Program-made: the position numbers and the translations under genes | Notes under the pieces: generated by a model | The model's input: only the letters and a program-made list of their open reading frames with translations | Databases searched by the model: none | What the model was told of the DNA's origin: nothing | Source of the DNA: an uncultured Lysobacter sp. | GTDB lineage: Bacteria; Pseudomonadota; Gammaproteobacteria; Xanthomonadales; Xanthomonadaceae | NCBI GenBank assembly: GCA_946480055.1 | Contig: CAMLID010000079.1 | Coordinates: 1 to 14,715, forward strand | Length of the DNA: 14,715 bases | Direction of reading: 5' to 3' | Shown: piece after piece, positions 7,456-14,300 of the stretch | Numbering within the stretch: the first letter of the stretch is position 1 | Layout: the number at the start of each line of letters is the position of its first letter

Positions 7456-7694
7456 GCCGCGCGATGCCGATGGCCCGGCCGTTCAGACCCGTACGGCTCG
7501 GCTTTCCGCCCTCGGAAACCCGGATGGCCCGGCTGCGGACGCCTCCCGATCGCGGCCAAAGGAGCGCGCAGCTAGTCCTGCCGGTCAGCATTGCGCTACC
7601 CGATCTGTCGAGTCATCGATCCGCCGCCATCTGCGTCCGCAACCGCTAAGCTGGTCCGCGACCGCCCGAAGGGGGCGAGGGGAACGCTCAGGGA

Positions 7695-8339
7695 ATGGCA
7701 TCGATCTACGCGTTGAAGGGACGTTTCCAGGCGCTGCTGCGGCCGCTGGTGCGCGGGCTGTTCGCGGCGGGCGTCACCGCCAACCAGGTCACCCTGGTCG
7801 CAGGGTTGGGTTCGCTGGCGGTCGCGGCCTGGGTCGCGCTGTGCGGCGGAGTGCAGCCCTGGGTATTCGCGGCACTGCCGGTGTGGATGTTCCTGCGCAT
7901 GGCCTTGAACGCGATCGACGGCATGCTGGCGCGCGAACACGGTCAGCAGTCGCGGCTGGGCGCCTACCTCAACGAATTGTGCGACGTGGTTTCCGACAGC
8001 GCGCTGTACCTGGCGCTGCTGGCGGTGCCCGGAGTCGCGCCCTGGACCCTGCTGCTGTTCGCGGGGCTGGCGGCGCTGACCGAATTTGCCGGTGTGCTCG
8101 GCCCCACCGTCGGCGCACCGCGCCGCTACGACGGGCCGATGGGCAAGAGCGACCGCGCTTTCGTGGTCGGCGCGCTCGGCCTGGCGCTGGCTTTGGGCTG
8201 GGCCGGGGCCCGCGCGACCGAACTGGTCGCGATCCTGGCCGGACTTTTGTGCGTATGGACGGTGCTGCGGCGGGTGTCTGCCGGCGTGGCCCACGGTTCG
8301 GCGACCGCAAACGCCGTAAATCCAGGGAGTCGCGAATGA
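7695..8339 (+). CDS. ynbA: CDP-alcohol phosphatidyltransferase, YnbA-like (214 aa)
   Basis: This multi-pass membrane protein belongs to the CDP-alcohol phosphatidyltransferase family, which moves a phosphatidyl group from CDP-diacylglycerol to an alcohol. The family motif is DxxDGxxARx8-9GxxxDxxxD. Here it reads N72-A-I-D75-G76-M-L-A79-R80, eight residues, G89-AYL-N93-ELC-D97. Thus the first and third aspartates are Asn, while the second and fourth are kept. As I recall it, E. coli YnbA shows the same changes. Hydrophobic helices cover about 22-50, 55-72, 100-140 and 156-192. PMGKSDRA (148-155) is likely a cytoplasmic loop. It opens a six-gene operon and overlaps the next gene by 4 bp. A purine-rich site (GAGGGGA) lies 11 bases before the ATG, and AGGGA directly adjoins it. 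The head group is unknown. Confidence 0.88.
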   Translation: MASIYALKGRFQALLRPLVRGLFAAGVTANQVTLVAGLGSLAVAAWVALCGGVQPWVFAALPVWMFLRMALNAIDGMLAREHGQQSRLGAYLNELCDVVSDSALYLALLAVPGVAPWTLLLFAGLAALTEFAGVLGPTVGAPRRYDGPMGKSDRAFVVGALGLALALGWAGARATELVAILAGLLCVWTVLRRVSAGVAHGSATANAVNPGSRE

Positions 8340-10078
8340 GGGAACACCAGGAACGCCACTACGCCAGTTTCGACGGTACGCAGCTGTTCTACCGTCATTG
8401 GCCGGCGCGCGGCGAGGGCCCACGGCGCGCGGTGGTACTGCTGCATCGCGGTCACGAGCATTCCGGCCGGGTCATGCACCTGGTCGACGAGCTGGGCCTG
8501 GACGATTGCGATTTCTTCGCCTGGGACGCGCGCGGCAACGGCCGCTCGCCGGGCGAGCGCGGCGATGCGCCGGGCTTCGAGGCGCTGGTGCGCGACCTGG
8601 ACCGCTTCGTCGCCCACATCGGCGAGACGCACGGCATCGCGGTGGAGGACACCGCGCTGATCGCGCAGAGCGTGGGCGCGGTGGTGGCCGCGACCTGGGC
8701 GCACGACTACGCGCCGCAGCTGCGCGCGCTGGTGCTGGCTTCGCCGGCGTTCAAGGTCAAGCTGTACGTGCCGTTCGCACGCGCGGGCCTGGGCCTGATG
8801 CAGAAGCTGCGCGGCAATTTCTTCGTCAACAGCTATGTGCAGCCGCAGTGGCTGACGCACGATCCCGAGCGCATCGCCAGTTACCGCAGCGATCCGCTGA
8901 TCGCGCGGCCGATCTCGGTGCGGGTGCTGCTGGGCCTGTACGAGACCGCCGACCGCATCGTCGCCGACGCTCAGGCGATCCGGGTGCCGACCCAGTTGCT
9001 GGTGTCGGGTTCGGACTTCGTCGTCCACCGCGCGCCGCAGGACCGTTTCTATGAGGGGCTGGGTTCGACGATCAAGGAGCGCCACTTCCTGCCCGGCTTC
9101 TACCACGACACCCTGGGCGAAAAAGACCGCGCCCAGGCGCTGAGCAAGATCCGCGGCTTCCTGCGTGCGCGTTTCGAAGAGCCGTTGCAGCAGGCTTCGC
9201 TGCTGGACGCGCATCGCCACGGCCACAGCTTCGAGGAAGCCGAGCGCCTGGCCTGGCCGCCGGAGCGCAATTCGCTGCAGGACCTGCGCTGGCGCTTCGT
9301 GCGCGCGGGCCTGCGCTTCGGCGGTTCGCTGTCGGAGGGCATCCGCACCGGGCTCGAAACCGGTTTCGACTCCGGCAGCAGCCTGGACTACGTGTATCGC
9401 GACAAGGCGCTCGGCGCCGGTCCGCTGGGGCGCATGGTCGACCGGAACTACCTCGACGCGATCGGTTGGCGCGGCATCCGCGTGCGCCGCAGCCATCTGC
9501 ACGAACTGCTGGGCGAGGCGATGCGGCGGCTGCGCGCGGCCGATGCGCCGGTGGACGTGGTCGACATCGCCGCCGGCCACGGCCGCTACGTGCTCGAAGC
9601 GCTGGCCGGCGGCGCCGATTCGATACGCCTGCGCGATTACAGCGATCTCAACGTGCGCCAGGGGCGCGCGCTGATCGCCGAACTCGGCGCAGGCGGCGTC
9701 GCCGAGTTCGAGCAGGGCGATGCCTTCGACCGCGCCGCGCTGGCGGGGCTGACGCCGCGACCGACGCTGGCGATCGTATCGGGCCTGTACGAACTGTTCC
9801 CGGACAACGCCCTGGTGCGGCGTTCGCTGGCCGGCCTCAGCGATGCGGTCGCACCGGGCGGCTATCTGATCTACACCGGCCAGCCCTGGCATCCGCAACT
9901 GGAATTCATCGCCCGCGCCCTGACCAGCCACCGCGGCGGCGAGGCCTGGGTGATGCGGCGGCGCTCGCAGGCGGAGATGGACGAGCTGGTGCGTGCGGCC
10001 GGCTTCCGCAAGCTCGATCAGCGCATCGACCGCTGGGGCATCTTCAGCGTGTCGCTGGCGCAGCGGGTCGCCGAATGA
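8336..10078 (+). CDS. ynbC: Alpha/beta hydrolase - SAM methyltransferase fusion, YnbC-like (580 aa)
   Basis: Two domains are visible. Residues about 1-285 are an alpha/beta hydrolase of the monoacylglycerol-lipase/lysophospholipase type: VVLLHRGHEHSGR (33-45), nucleophile elbow A110-Q-S112-V-G114 (Ala replaces the first Gly of GxSxG), acid D227 in SGSDF, and H257 in GFYHD. Residues about 355-580 are a class I SAM-dependent methyltransferase: VVDIAAGHGRY (408-418) is motif I, then LRDYSDLN (432-439), and APGGYLIYTGQPWHPQ (506-521) marks the later strands. The arrangement and length (585 residues in E. coli) match YnbC; the C-terminal part corresponds, as I recall, to Pfam Methyltransf_20. It might deacylate and/or methylate a lipid made by its neighbours. 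The ATG overlaps the ynbA stop (ATGA), as does its own stop with ynbD. Confidence 0.88.
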   Translation: MREHQERHYASFDGTQLFYRHWPARGEGPRRAVVLLHRGHEHSGRVMHLVDELGLDDCDFFAWDARGNGRSPGERGDAPGFEALVRDLDRFVAHIGETHGIAVEDTALIAQSVGAVVAATWAHDYAPQLRALVLASPAFKVKLYVPFARAGLGLMQKLRGNFFVNSYVQPQWLTHDPERIASYRSDPLIARPISVRVLLGLYETADRIVADAQAIRVPTQLLVSGSDFVVHRAPQDRFYEGLGSTIKERHFLPGFYHDTLGEKDRAQALSKIRGFLRARFEEPLQQASLLDAHRHGHSFEEAERLAWPPERNSLQDLRWRFVRAGLRFGGSLSEGIRTGLETGFDSGSSLDYVYRDKALGAGPLGRMVDRNYLDAIGWRGIRVRRSHLHELLGEAMRRLRAADAPVDVVDIAAGHGRYVLEALAGGADSIRLRDYSDLNVRQGRALIAELGAGGVAEFEQGDAFDRAALAGLTPRPTLAIVSGLYELFPDNALVRRSLAGLSDAVAPGGYLIYTGQPWHPQLEFIARALTSHRGGEAWVMRRRSQAEMDELVRAAGFRKLDQRIDRWGIFSVSLAQRVAE

Positions 10079-11418
10079 GCGAGGTCGGCGGCCGGCGGCC
10101 GTGGGCGCGCGCGCTGTTGTGGCTGGCGCTGCTGGGGCCGTTCTTCTTTCTCAGTTACGGCTATGCGAACGCGGTCGCGGCGCAGCGCGTCGGTGTGCCC
10201 AGCATCGTGTTCGGCTGGGAACAGGCGATTCCGTTCTGGGCCTGGACCATCGTGCCGTACTGGTCGATCGACCTGTTCTACGGGATCTCGCTGTTCGTCT
10301 GCCGCGACCGCCGCGAGCTCGACAACCAGGCCCTGCGCCTGCTGACCGCGCAATTGATCGCGATCGCCTGTTTCCTGGCGTTCCCGCTCACTTTCACCTT
10401 CGTGCGGCCGCAGACCGACGGCGCGTTCGGCTGGATGTTCGACGTGCTGCTGGGCTTCGACAAGCCGTTCAATCAGGCGCCGTCGCTGCACATCGTGCTG
10501 CTGATCGTGCTGTGGGTGCGGTTCGCGCAGCACCTGAGCGGTGCGTGGCGCCGGTTGTTGCACCTGTGGTTCGGCCTGATCGGGGTGTCGGTGCTGACCA
10601 CGTATCAGCACCACTTCATCGACCTGCCGACCGGTCTGCTCGCGGGCTGGCTGTGCGTGTGGCTGTGGCCGGAGCGTGCGCGCTCGCCCTGGCGCGCGGC
10701 GGCCTGGGCGCGCGATCCGCAGCGTTGGCGGCTGGCGTCGCTGTATCTGCTCGGCGCGGCCGCCTGCGCCGTACTCGCCTACCTGCTGCGCGGCACCGCT
10801 TGGTGGCTGCTGTGGCCGGCGCTGTCGCTGCTGCTGGTGGCGCTGAACTATGCTTTGCTGGGTGCGGACGCTTTCCAGAAGCGCGCCGACGGTCGCCTCA
10901 GTCCGGCCGCGCGTTGGCTGTACGCGCCTTACCTGTGGGGCGCATGGATCAATTCGCGACTGTGGACGCGGCGCGCGCCGCAGCCGGTCGAAGTCGCCGA
11001 CGGGATCTGGCTGGGGCGCATGCCCGGTCGTGGCGAAACCGCTGGGTTCGACGCCGCCGTCGATGTCTGCGCCGAGCTGTCGGCGCCATCGACGCTGCCG
11101 TTGGCGGCGGTGCGGCCGATGCTGGACCTGGTCGCGCCGGAACCGCAGGCATTGCGCGAAGCGGCGCAGGCGATCGAGACCGCGCGTGCCCAGGGCCGGG
11201 TGCTGGTGTGCTGCGCGCTGGGCTACTCGCGCAGCGCGGCGGCGGTCGCGGCGTGGTTGCTGCTCAGCGGCCGCGCCGATACCGTCGAGGCCGCGGTCGC
11301 GCGCGTGCGCGCCGCGCGGCCGGCGGTCGTGCTCGGCGATGCGCATCGGCGCGCGCTGGAGTGCGCCATCGCCGAGCCGGCCGCAACACAATTGCCGGCA
11401 GGAGCGCCCGCGACATGA
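10075..11418 (+). CDS. ynbD: PAP2-type / dual-specificity-type phosphatase fusion, YnbD-like (447 aa)
   Basis: The N-terminal two-thirds is a multi-pass membrane domain of the PAP2 superfamily: R111-P112, APSLH (135-139, H139) and HHFIDLPTG (179-187, H179...D183) correspond to the family's phosphate-handling motifs. Further helices span about 220-262. The C-terminal part (about 305-435) is a soluble dual-specificity/tyrosine-type phosphatase: WLGRMPG near the start, a possible general acid D351, and C380-ALGYS-R386 matching the CX5R loop. The combination and length resemble E. coli YnbD (about 430 residues). Such enzymes remove phosphate from lipid phosphates, including phosphatidylglycerophosphate in PTPMT1-type enzymes. 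It may dephosphorylate the product of the YnbA-like transferase. The start is set by the ATGA overlap with ynbC; it overlaps the next gene the same way. Confidence 0.87.
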   Translation: MSEVGGRRPWARALLWLALLGPFFFLSYGYANAVAAQRVGVPSIVFGWEQAIPFWAWTIVPYWSIDLFYGISLFVCRDRRELDNQALRLLTAQLIAIACFLAFPLTFTFVRPQTDGAFGWMFDVLLGFDKPFNQAPSLHIVLLIVLWVRFAQHLSGAWRRLLHLWFGLIGVSVLTTYQHHFIDLPTGLLAGWLCVWLWPERARSPWRAAAWARDPQRWRLASLYLLGAAACAVLAYLLRGTAWWLLWPALSLLLVALNYALLGADAFQKRADGRLSPAARWLYAPYLWGAWINSRLWTRRAPQPVEVADGIWLGRMPGRGETAGFDAAVDVCAELSAPSTLPLAAVRPMLDLVAPEPQALREAAQAIETARAQGRVLVCCALGYSRSAAAVAAWLLLSGRADTVEAAVARVRAARPAVVLGDAHRRALECAIAEPAATQLPAGAPAT

Positions 11419-11978
11419 CCACGTCCTTCGATCTGCACACGATGGGTCTGCTGCTGCGCCAGGGCCGACGCTTGAACGTGCTGTCGCTGGGGCTGCTGGC
11501 CCTGACCGGCTTGTGGCTGCTGTTCGCCGGCTTCGGTTTCGGCGCGCTGGATGGCTGGACCGCCTACGGCCTGGCCATGAGCGTGATCGCCGGGCTGCTG
11601 CAGATCTATTACGCGGCGCGGGTGGATTTCGACGCCGGCCTGCTGTTGGCCGCGGCGCGCGAGCGCGATCCGGCGCAGGCTGCAGCCAGCCTGGATGCGA
11701 GCCTGCAGAGCCTGGGCCTGCTGGCGGCCGAGCGCGCCGGCCGCGACTGGTCTGCGCGCTGGCGCGGCGCGCGCACCCTGCTGCGGCGACAGGCGATCTG
11801 TCTGGCCGCGCAGGCGCTGTTGCTGGCGACGGCGTGGTGGCTGGCGCCGCTGCCGCTGGACGTCGACGACGAGCCGGCGGCATTCGACGGCCGAGTCGCG
11901 ATGAACTCGCATCACCCCTGTTACGACCGCGTCGCTGCCGATCCGGTCCGGAGTCGTTGCCCATGCTCAGCGGTTTGA
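11415..11978 (+). CDS. Small membrane protein of unknown function in the lipid operon (187 aa)
   Basis: I do not recognise this protein. Three hydrophobic segments are visible (about residues 22-40, 47-66 and 126-143). A charged, alanine-rich amphipathic stretch (about 76-120, with AARERDPAQ and several Arg) lies between the second and third. The C-terminal 40 residues are hydrophilic, with DVDDEP and a cysteine-containing tail (C169, C182, C184). Its ATG overlaps the ynbD stop by 4 bp, and the next gene starts inside its last 16 bp, so it is surely co-translated with the lipid enzymes. A role as a scaffold or partner for them is a guess. The E. coli ynb cluster has no obvious counterpart that I recall. 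Confidence 0.75.
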   Translation: MTTSFDLHTMGLLLRQGRRLNVLSLGLLALTGLWLLFAGFGFGALDGWTAYGLAMSVIAGLLQIYYAARVDFDAGLLLAAARERDPAQAAASLDASLQSLGLLAAERAGRDWSARWRGARTLLRRQAICLAAQALLLATAWWLAPLPLDVDDEPAAFDGRVAMNSHHPCYDRVAADPVRSRCPCSAV

Positions 11979-12673
11979 TCGCCGACGGTTTCAGTTTCGC
12001 CATCCGCGCCCTGACCGGCGCGCGCGCCTTATGGCGCTGCCCACCCATGGGCGACCGCCGGGTCTACTACGGCAATCACGTCAGCCACGGCGACTTCGTG
12101 ATGATCTGGTCGGCGCTGCCGCCGGCGCTGCGCGGGGAAACCCGGCCGGTCGCGGGCGCGGACTACTGGCAGCGCGATGCCTTGCGCCGTTATCTGATCC
12201 GCGAGGTGTTCAACGGCGTGCTGATCGAGCGCGATGCCGCGCAGCCTGTTCCGGGCCAGAACGGCGCGGGTCCGAACGATACGAACCCGGCCCCGCACTG
12301 CGACCCCGACCGGCGCAAGCACGAGGCGCTGCAGACGCTGTGCGATGCCGTCGACGGCGGCGCCTCGCTGATCCTGTTTCCAGAGGGCACGCGCAATCAG
12401 GGCGAGGGCCTGTTGCCGTTCAAGAGCGGCCTCTACCATCTCGCGCGGTTGCGGCCGGAACTGGAGTTCGTGCCGGTGTGGATCGACAACCTGGCGCGGG
12501 TGATGCCCAAGGGCAAGCTGCTGCCGTTGCCGCTGCTGTGCACGGCGACCTTCGGCGAGCCGCTGCGGTTGCATAGCGACGAAGGCAAGCAGGTCTTCCT
12601 GGACCGTGCACGCGATGCGTTGCTGGCCTTGTCCGAGGATCAGGCCGCGGCGGCAACGGGAGGCGCGGCATGA
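11963..12673 (+). CDS. PlsC-type 1-acyl-glycerol-3-phosphate acyltransferase (236 aa)
   Basis: The protein has the lysophosphatidate acyltransferase motifs: NHVSHGD (38-44) with the catalytic H39-x4-D44, then ILFPEGTRNQGEG (137-149) for glycerophosphate binding, and FVPVWIDNL (169-177). PlsC-type enzymes add a second acyl chain to 1-acyl-glycerol-3-phosphate to make phosphatidate. An extra hydrophilic loop of about 20 residues (93-113, rich in Pro, Asn and Gly) lies between the two motif blocks. The start ATG lies 16 bp inside the preceding gene, with GGAG 8 bases upstream; the stop overlaps the CdsA-like gene (ATGA). The context suggests it supplies phosphatidate to that synthase. The genome probably has another PlsC for bulk lipid, so this one may prefer a special acyl or head substrate. 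Confidence 0.87.
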   Translation: MLSGLIADGFSFAIRALTGARALWRCPPMGDRRVYYGNHVSHGDFVMIWSALPPALRGETRPVAGADYWQRDALRRYLIREVFNGVLIERDAAQPVPGQNGAGPNDTNPAPHCDPDRRKHEALQTLCDAVDGGASLILFPEGTRNQGEGLLPFKSGLYHLARLRPELEFVPVWIDNLARVMPKGKLLPLPLLCTATFGEPLRLHSDEGKQVFLDRARDALLALSEDQAAAATGGAA

Positions 12674-13629
12674 CGGTGTGGATCGAGCGGATCAAAGCGC
12701 TTCCGCATCCGGTGTTGTTGTTCCTGGGCGTGGCCGCGGTGCTGTTGCTGGCCACGGCGATCTCCGAATTCCTGCGCTGGCGCGCGCGCGACCGCTCCAG
12801 TCCGGTGTTGGTCAACCTGACCGCGCGTATCCGCGCCTGGTGGGTGATGGCGGCGGTGGTGGGCGTGGCCTTCCTGGTCGGGCGCGTCGGCGTGATCGTG
12901 CTGTTCGCGCTGGTGTCGCTGTTCGCACTGCGCGAGTTCATTACCCTGACTCCGACCCGGCGCAGCGACTACTACGCGCTGGCGCTGGCGTTCTATGTGG
13001 TGCTGCCGCTGCAGTATTGGTTGGTCTACACCGACTGGTACGGGCTGTACACGTTGCTGATCCCGGTCTACGCCTTCCTGCTGTTGCCGATCGTGTCGAC
13101 GATGGGCGGCGACACCACGCGCTATCTGGAGCGCGCGGCCAAGGTGCAGTGGGGGCTGATGATCTGCGTGTTCTGCATCTCGCACGTGCCGGCCTTGCTG
13201 AATCTGGATATCCCCGGCTACGAGGGGCGCAATCTGCTGCTGATCGCGTTCCTGGTGATCGTGGTGCAGTCCTCGGACGTGCTGCAGTACGTGTGGGGCA
13301 AGCTGTGCGGGCGGCGCCTGATCGCGCCCAAGCTGTCGCCGTCCAAGACGCTGGAAGGCTTCGTCGGCGGAGTCGCGTCGGCGACCGCGCTGGGTGCGGC
13401 GCTGTGGTGGATCACGCCGTTCTCGCCGCTGCAGGCGGCGGCGCTGGCCCTGGTCATCAATCTGATGGGGTTCTACGGCGGCCTGGTGATGTCGGCGATC
13501 AAGCGCGATCGCGGGATCAAGGATTGGGGGCAGATGATCGAGGGGCATGGGGGCATGCTGGATCGTCTGGATTCGGTGTGTTTTGCGGCGCCGGTGTTCT
13601 TCCACTTGATCCGGTACTGGTGGGTGTAG
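12670..13629 (+). CDS. ynbB: CDP-diacylglycerol synthase, YnbB/CdsA-like (319 aa)
   Basis: This multi-pass membrane protein makes CDP-diacylglycerol from CTP and phosphatidate. The C-terminal CdsA signature lies at 275-301: SAIKRDRGIKD followed by HGGMLDRLD. The only departure from the family pattern I see is Glu291 where Pro/Gly/Ser is usual before GHGG. Upstream, SDVLQYVWGKLCGRR (202-216) and SPSKTLEG (223-230) match the conserved region of the family. Hydrophobic helices cover about 15-35, 57-90, 102-145, 160-178, 188-205 and 231-275. It is about 20-30 residues longer than typical CdsA and resembles E. coli YnbB (about 298 residues). It is the last gene of the operon, with an ATGA overlap to the acyltransferase. 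It probably gives the YnbA-like transferase its donor. Confidence 0.9.
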   Translation: MTVWIERIKALPHPVLLFLGVAAVLLLATAISEFLRWRARDRSSPVLVNLTARIRAWWVMAAVVGVAFLVGRVGVIVLFALVSLFALREFITLTPTRRSDYYALALAFYVVLPLQYWLVYTDWYGLYTLLIPVYAFLLLPIVSTMGGDTTRYLERAAKVQWGLMICVFCISHVPALLNLDIPGYEGRNLLLIAFLVIVVQSSDVLQYVWGKLCGRRLIAPKLSPSKTLEGFVGGVASATALGAALWWITPFSPLQAAALALVINLMGFYGGLVMSAIKRDRGIKDWGQMIEGHGGMLDRLDSVCFAAPVFFHLIRYWWV

Positions 13630-13640
13630 TCGGCGCGCTT

Positions 13641-13694
13641 GCGAGCCATTGGCTCGCGCGTCGGCTACACGCCCGGCCTGGGATGGGCCGGGCG
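13641..13694 (+). terminator. Two hairpins after the lipid operon, possible terminator
   Basis: Twelve bases after the ynbB stop comes GCGAGCC-ATT-GGCTCGC (13641-13657). A perfect 9-bp stem, CGCCCGGCC/GGCCGGGCG, with a 7-base loop follows (13670-13694). Neither is followed by a T run, so Rho-independent termination is doubtful; they may instead protect the 3' end of the mRNA or be part of the repeat region. Confidence 0.35.
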
Positions 13695-13816
13695 GGACGA
13701 TCCGAGGTCCGCGTCTTCTCGCCATGGATGGCCGGGAAATGATCTAAGAAGCGTCGAACGCTTTGCGCGTACTGCGCGCGGTCCGGCTGCCGAGGCCGCT
13801 CCGCTCTCGCTTTGGG

Positions 13817-14061
13817 GTAGGAGCGGCGTGAGCCGCGACCGCGAACTTCGCTCCGCCGACGATGGTTTCGCTTCTGGTCTGCCTTTGCTTTCTGTACGAG
13901 CGGCGCGAGCCGCGACCGCGAACTCCGCTCGCCGGCGGCGTTTCGTTTCGGGTCCGACTTCGCTTTCTGTGGGAGCGGCGTAAGCCGCGATCGCGAACTC
14001 CTCTGCTGCGCCTGCTTCGGTCGCTTTGGGGTAGGAGCGGCGCGAGCCGCGATCGCGAACT
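13817..14061 (+). repeat. Four tandemly spaced copies of a 31-bp palindromic unit
   Basis: Units lie at 13817-13847, 13894-13924, 13969-13999 and 14031-14061, all on the + strand. Each runs GTnnGAGCGGC-Gnra-GCCGCGAyCGCGAACT, a GCGGC/GCCGC stem with a 4-base loop (GTGA, GCGA, GTAA, GCGA). Start-to-start spacing is 77, 75 and 62 bp. The spacers are also related (CGCT...CGCTTTCT or CTTTGGGG), so the real tandem module is about 75 bp and has decayed. Such units are common, REP-like intergenic elements in Lysobacter-type genomes. This is not a CRISPR array: spacers are similar, not unique. Confidence 0.8.
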
Positions 14062-14114
14062 CCGGGGTTCTGCGATGGCTTCGGTTCTTTGGATCAACGG
14101 CTTCCGCCCGCTGC

Positions 14115-14300
14115 GCGTGCGGGTCACTTTCTCTTGCTGGCCCAAGAGTCCGCCTGGATTCCCTTCGGTCAGAAGTAACCAAAGAGAAGGGCCTGCCTAG
14201 ACAACCCTCCCGTGCGAGTGCGGTGAATACGCGGTGATTTTTCGACGGGACATCCCTGTCCCTTCGAAAAACGGCGCGCATCCTGCGCGCCGCCCTTCGA
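14115..14300. repeat. Composite palindromic element of dispersed type
   Basis: The left half has TTCTCTT (14129-14135) facing AAGAGAA (14182-14188) within GGTCACTTTCTCTTGCTGG ... AGTAACCAAAGAGAAGG. The right half has two adjacent hairpins: a 15-bp stem with one mismatch and a TCCC loop (14238-14271), then a perfect 9-bp stem CGGCGCGCA-TCC-TGCGCGCCG (14272-14292). From memory, sequences of this layout recur between genes in Lysobacter and its relatives. It could be a MITE-like or transcription-terminating element. Outer borders are not defined by clear target duplications. Confidence 0.5.
14238..14271. terminator. Strong symmetric hairpin, possible bidirectional terminator
   Basis: The arms TTTTTCGACGGGACA and TGTCCCTTCGAAAAA pair at 14 of 15 positions around a 4-base loop. 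Because A and T runs form the base of the stem, it reads as an intrinsic terminator shape on both strands. It lies between the + strand lipid operon and the minus-strand fis gene, which converge here. Confidence 0.45.

Noticed and set aside
7419..7559. N-terminal extension of PurH
   Set aside because: It adds 47 residues not found in the family and runs across the perfect TATAAT; the chosen start gives the normal 529 residues.
7419..7694. Riboswitch upstream of purH or the lipid operon
   Set aside because: I see only short hairpins (for example TTTCCG-CCCT-CGGAAA at 7503-7518) and none of the conserved cores of purine or other known riboswitches.
13639..13983. Open frames across the repeat array, and the opposite frames at 13744-14145
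   Set aside because: The translations are repeats of the palindromic unit (Arg/Ser/Ala-rich), with no ribosome site and no known fold.
13817..14061. CRISPR array
   Set aside because: The units are palindromic with varied loops, spacing is uneven (77, 75, 62 bp), spacers resemble each other, and no cas gene is near.
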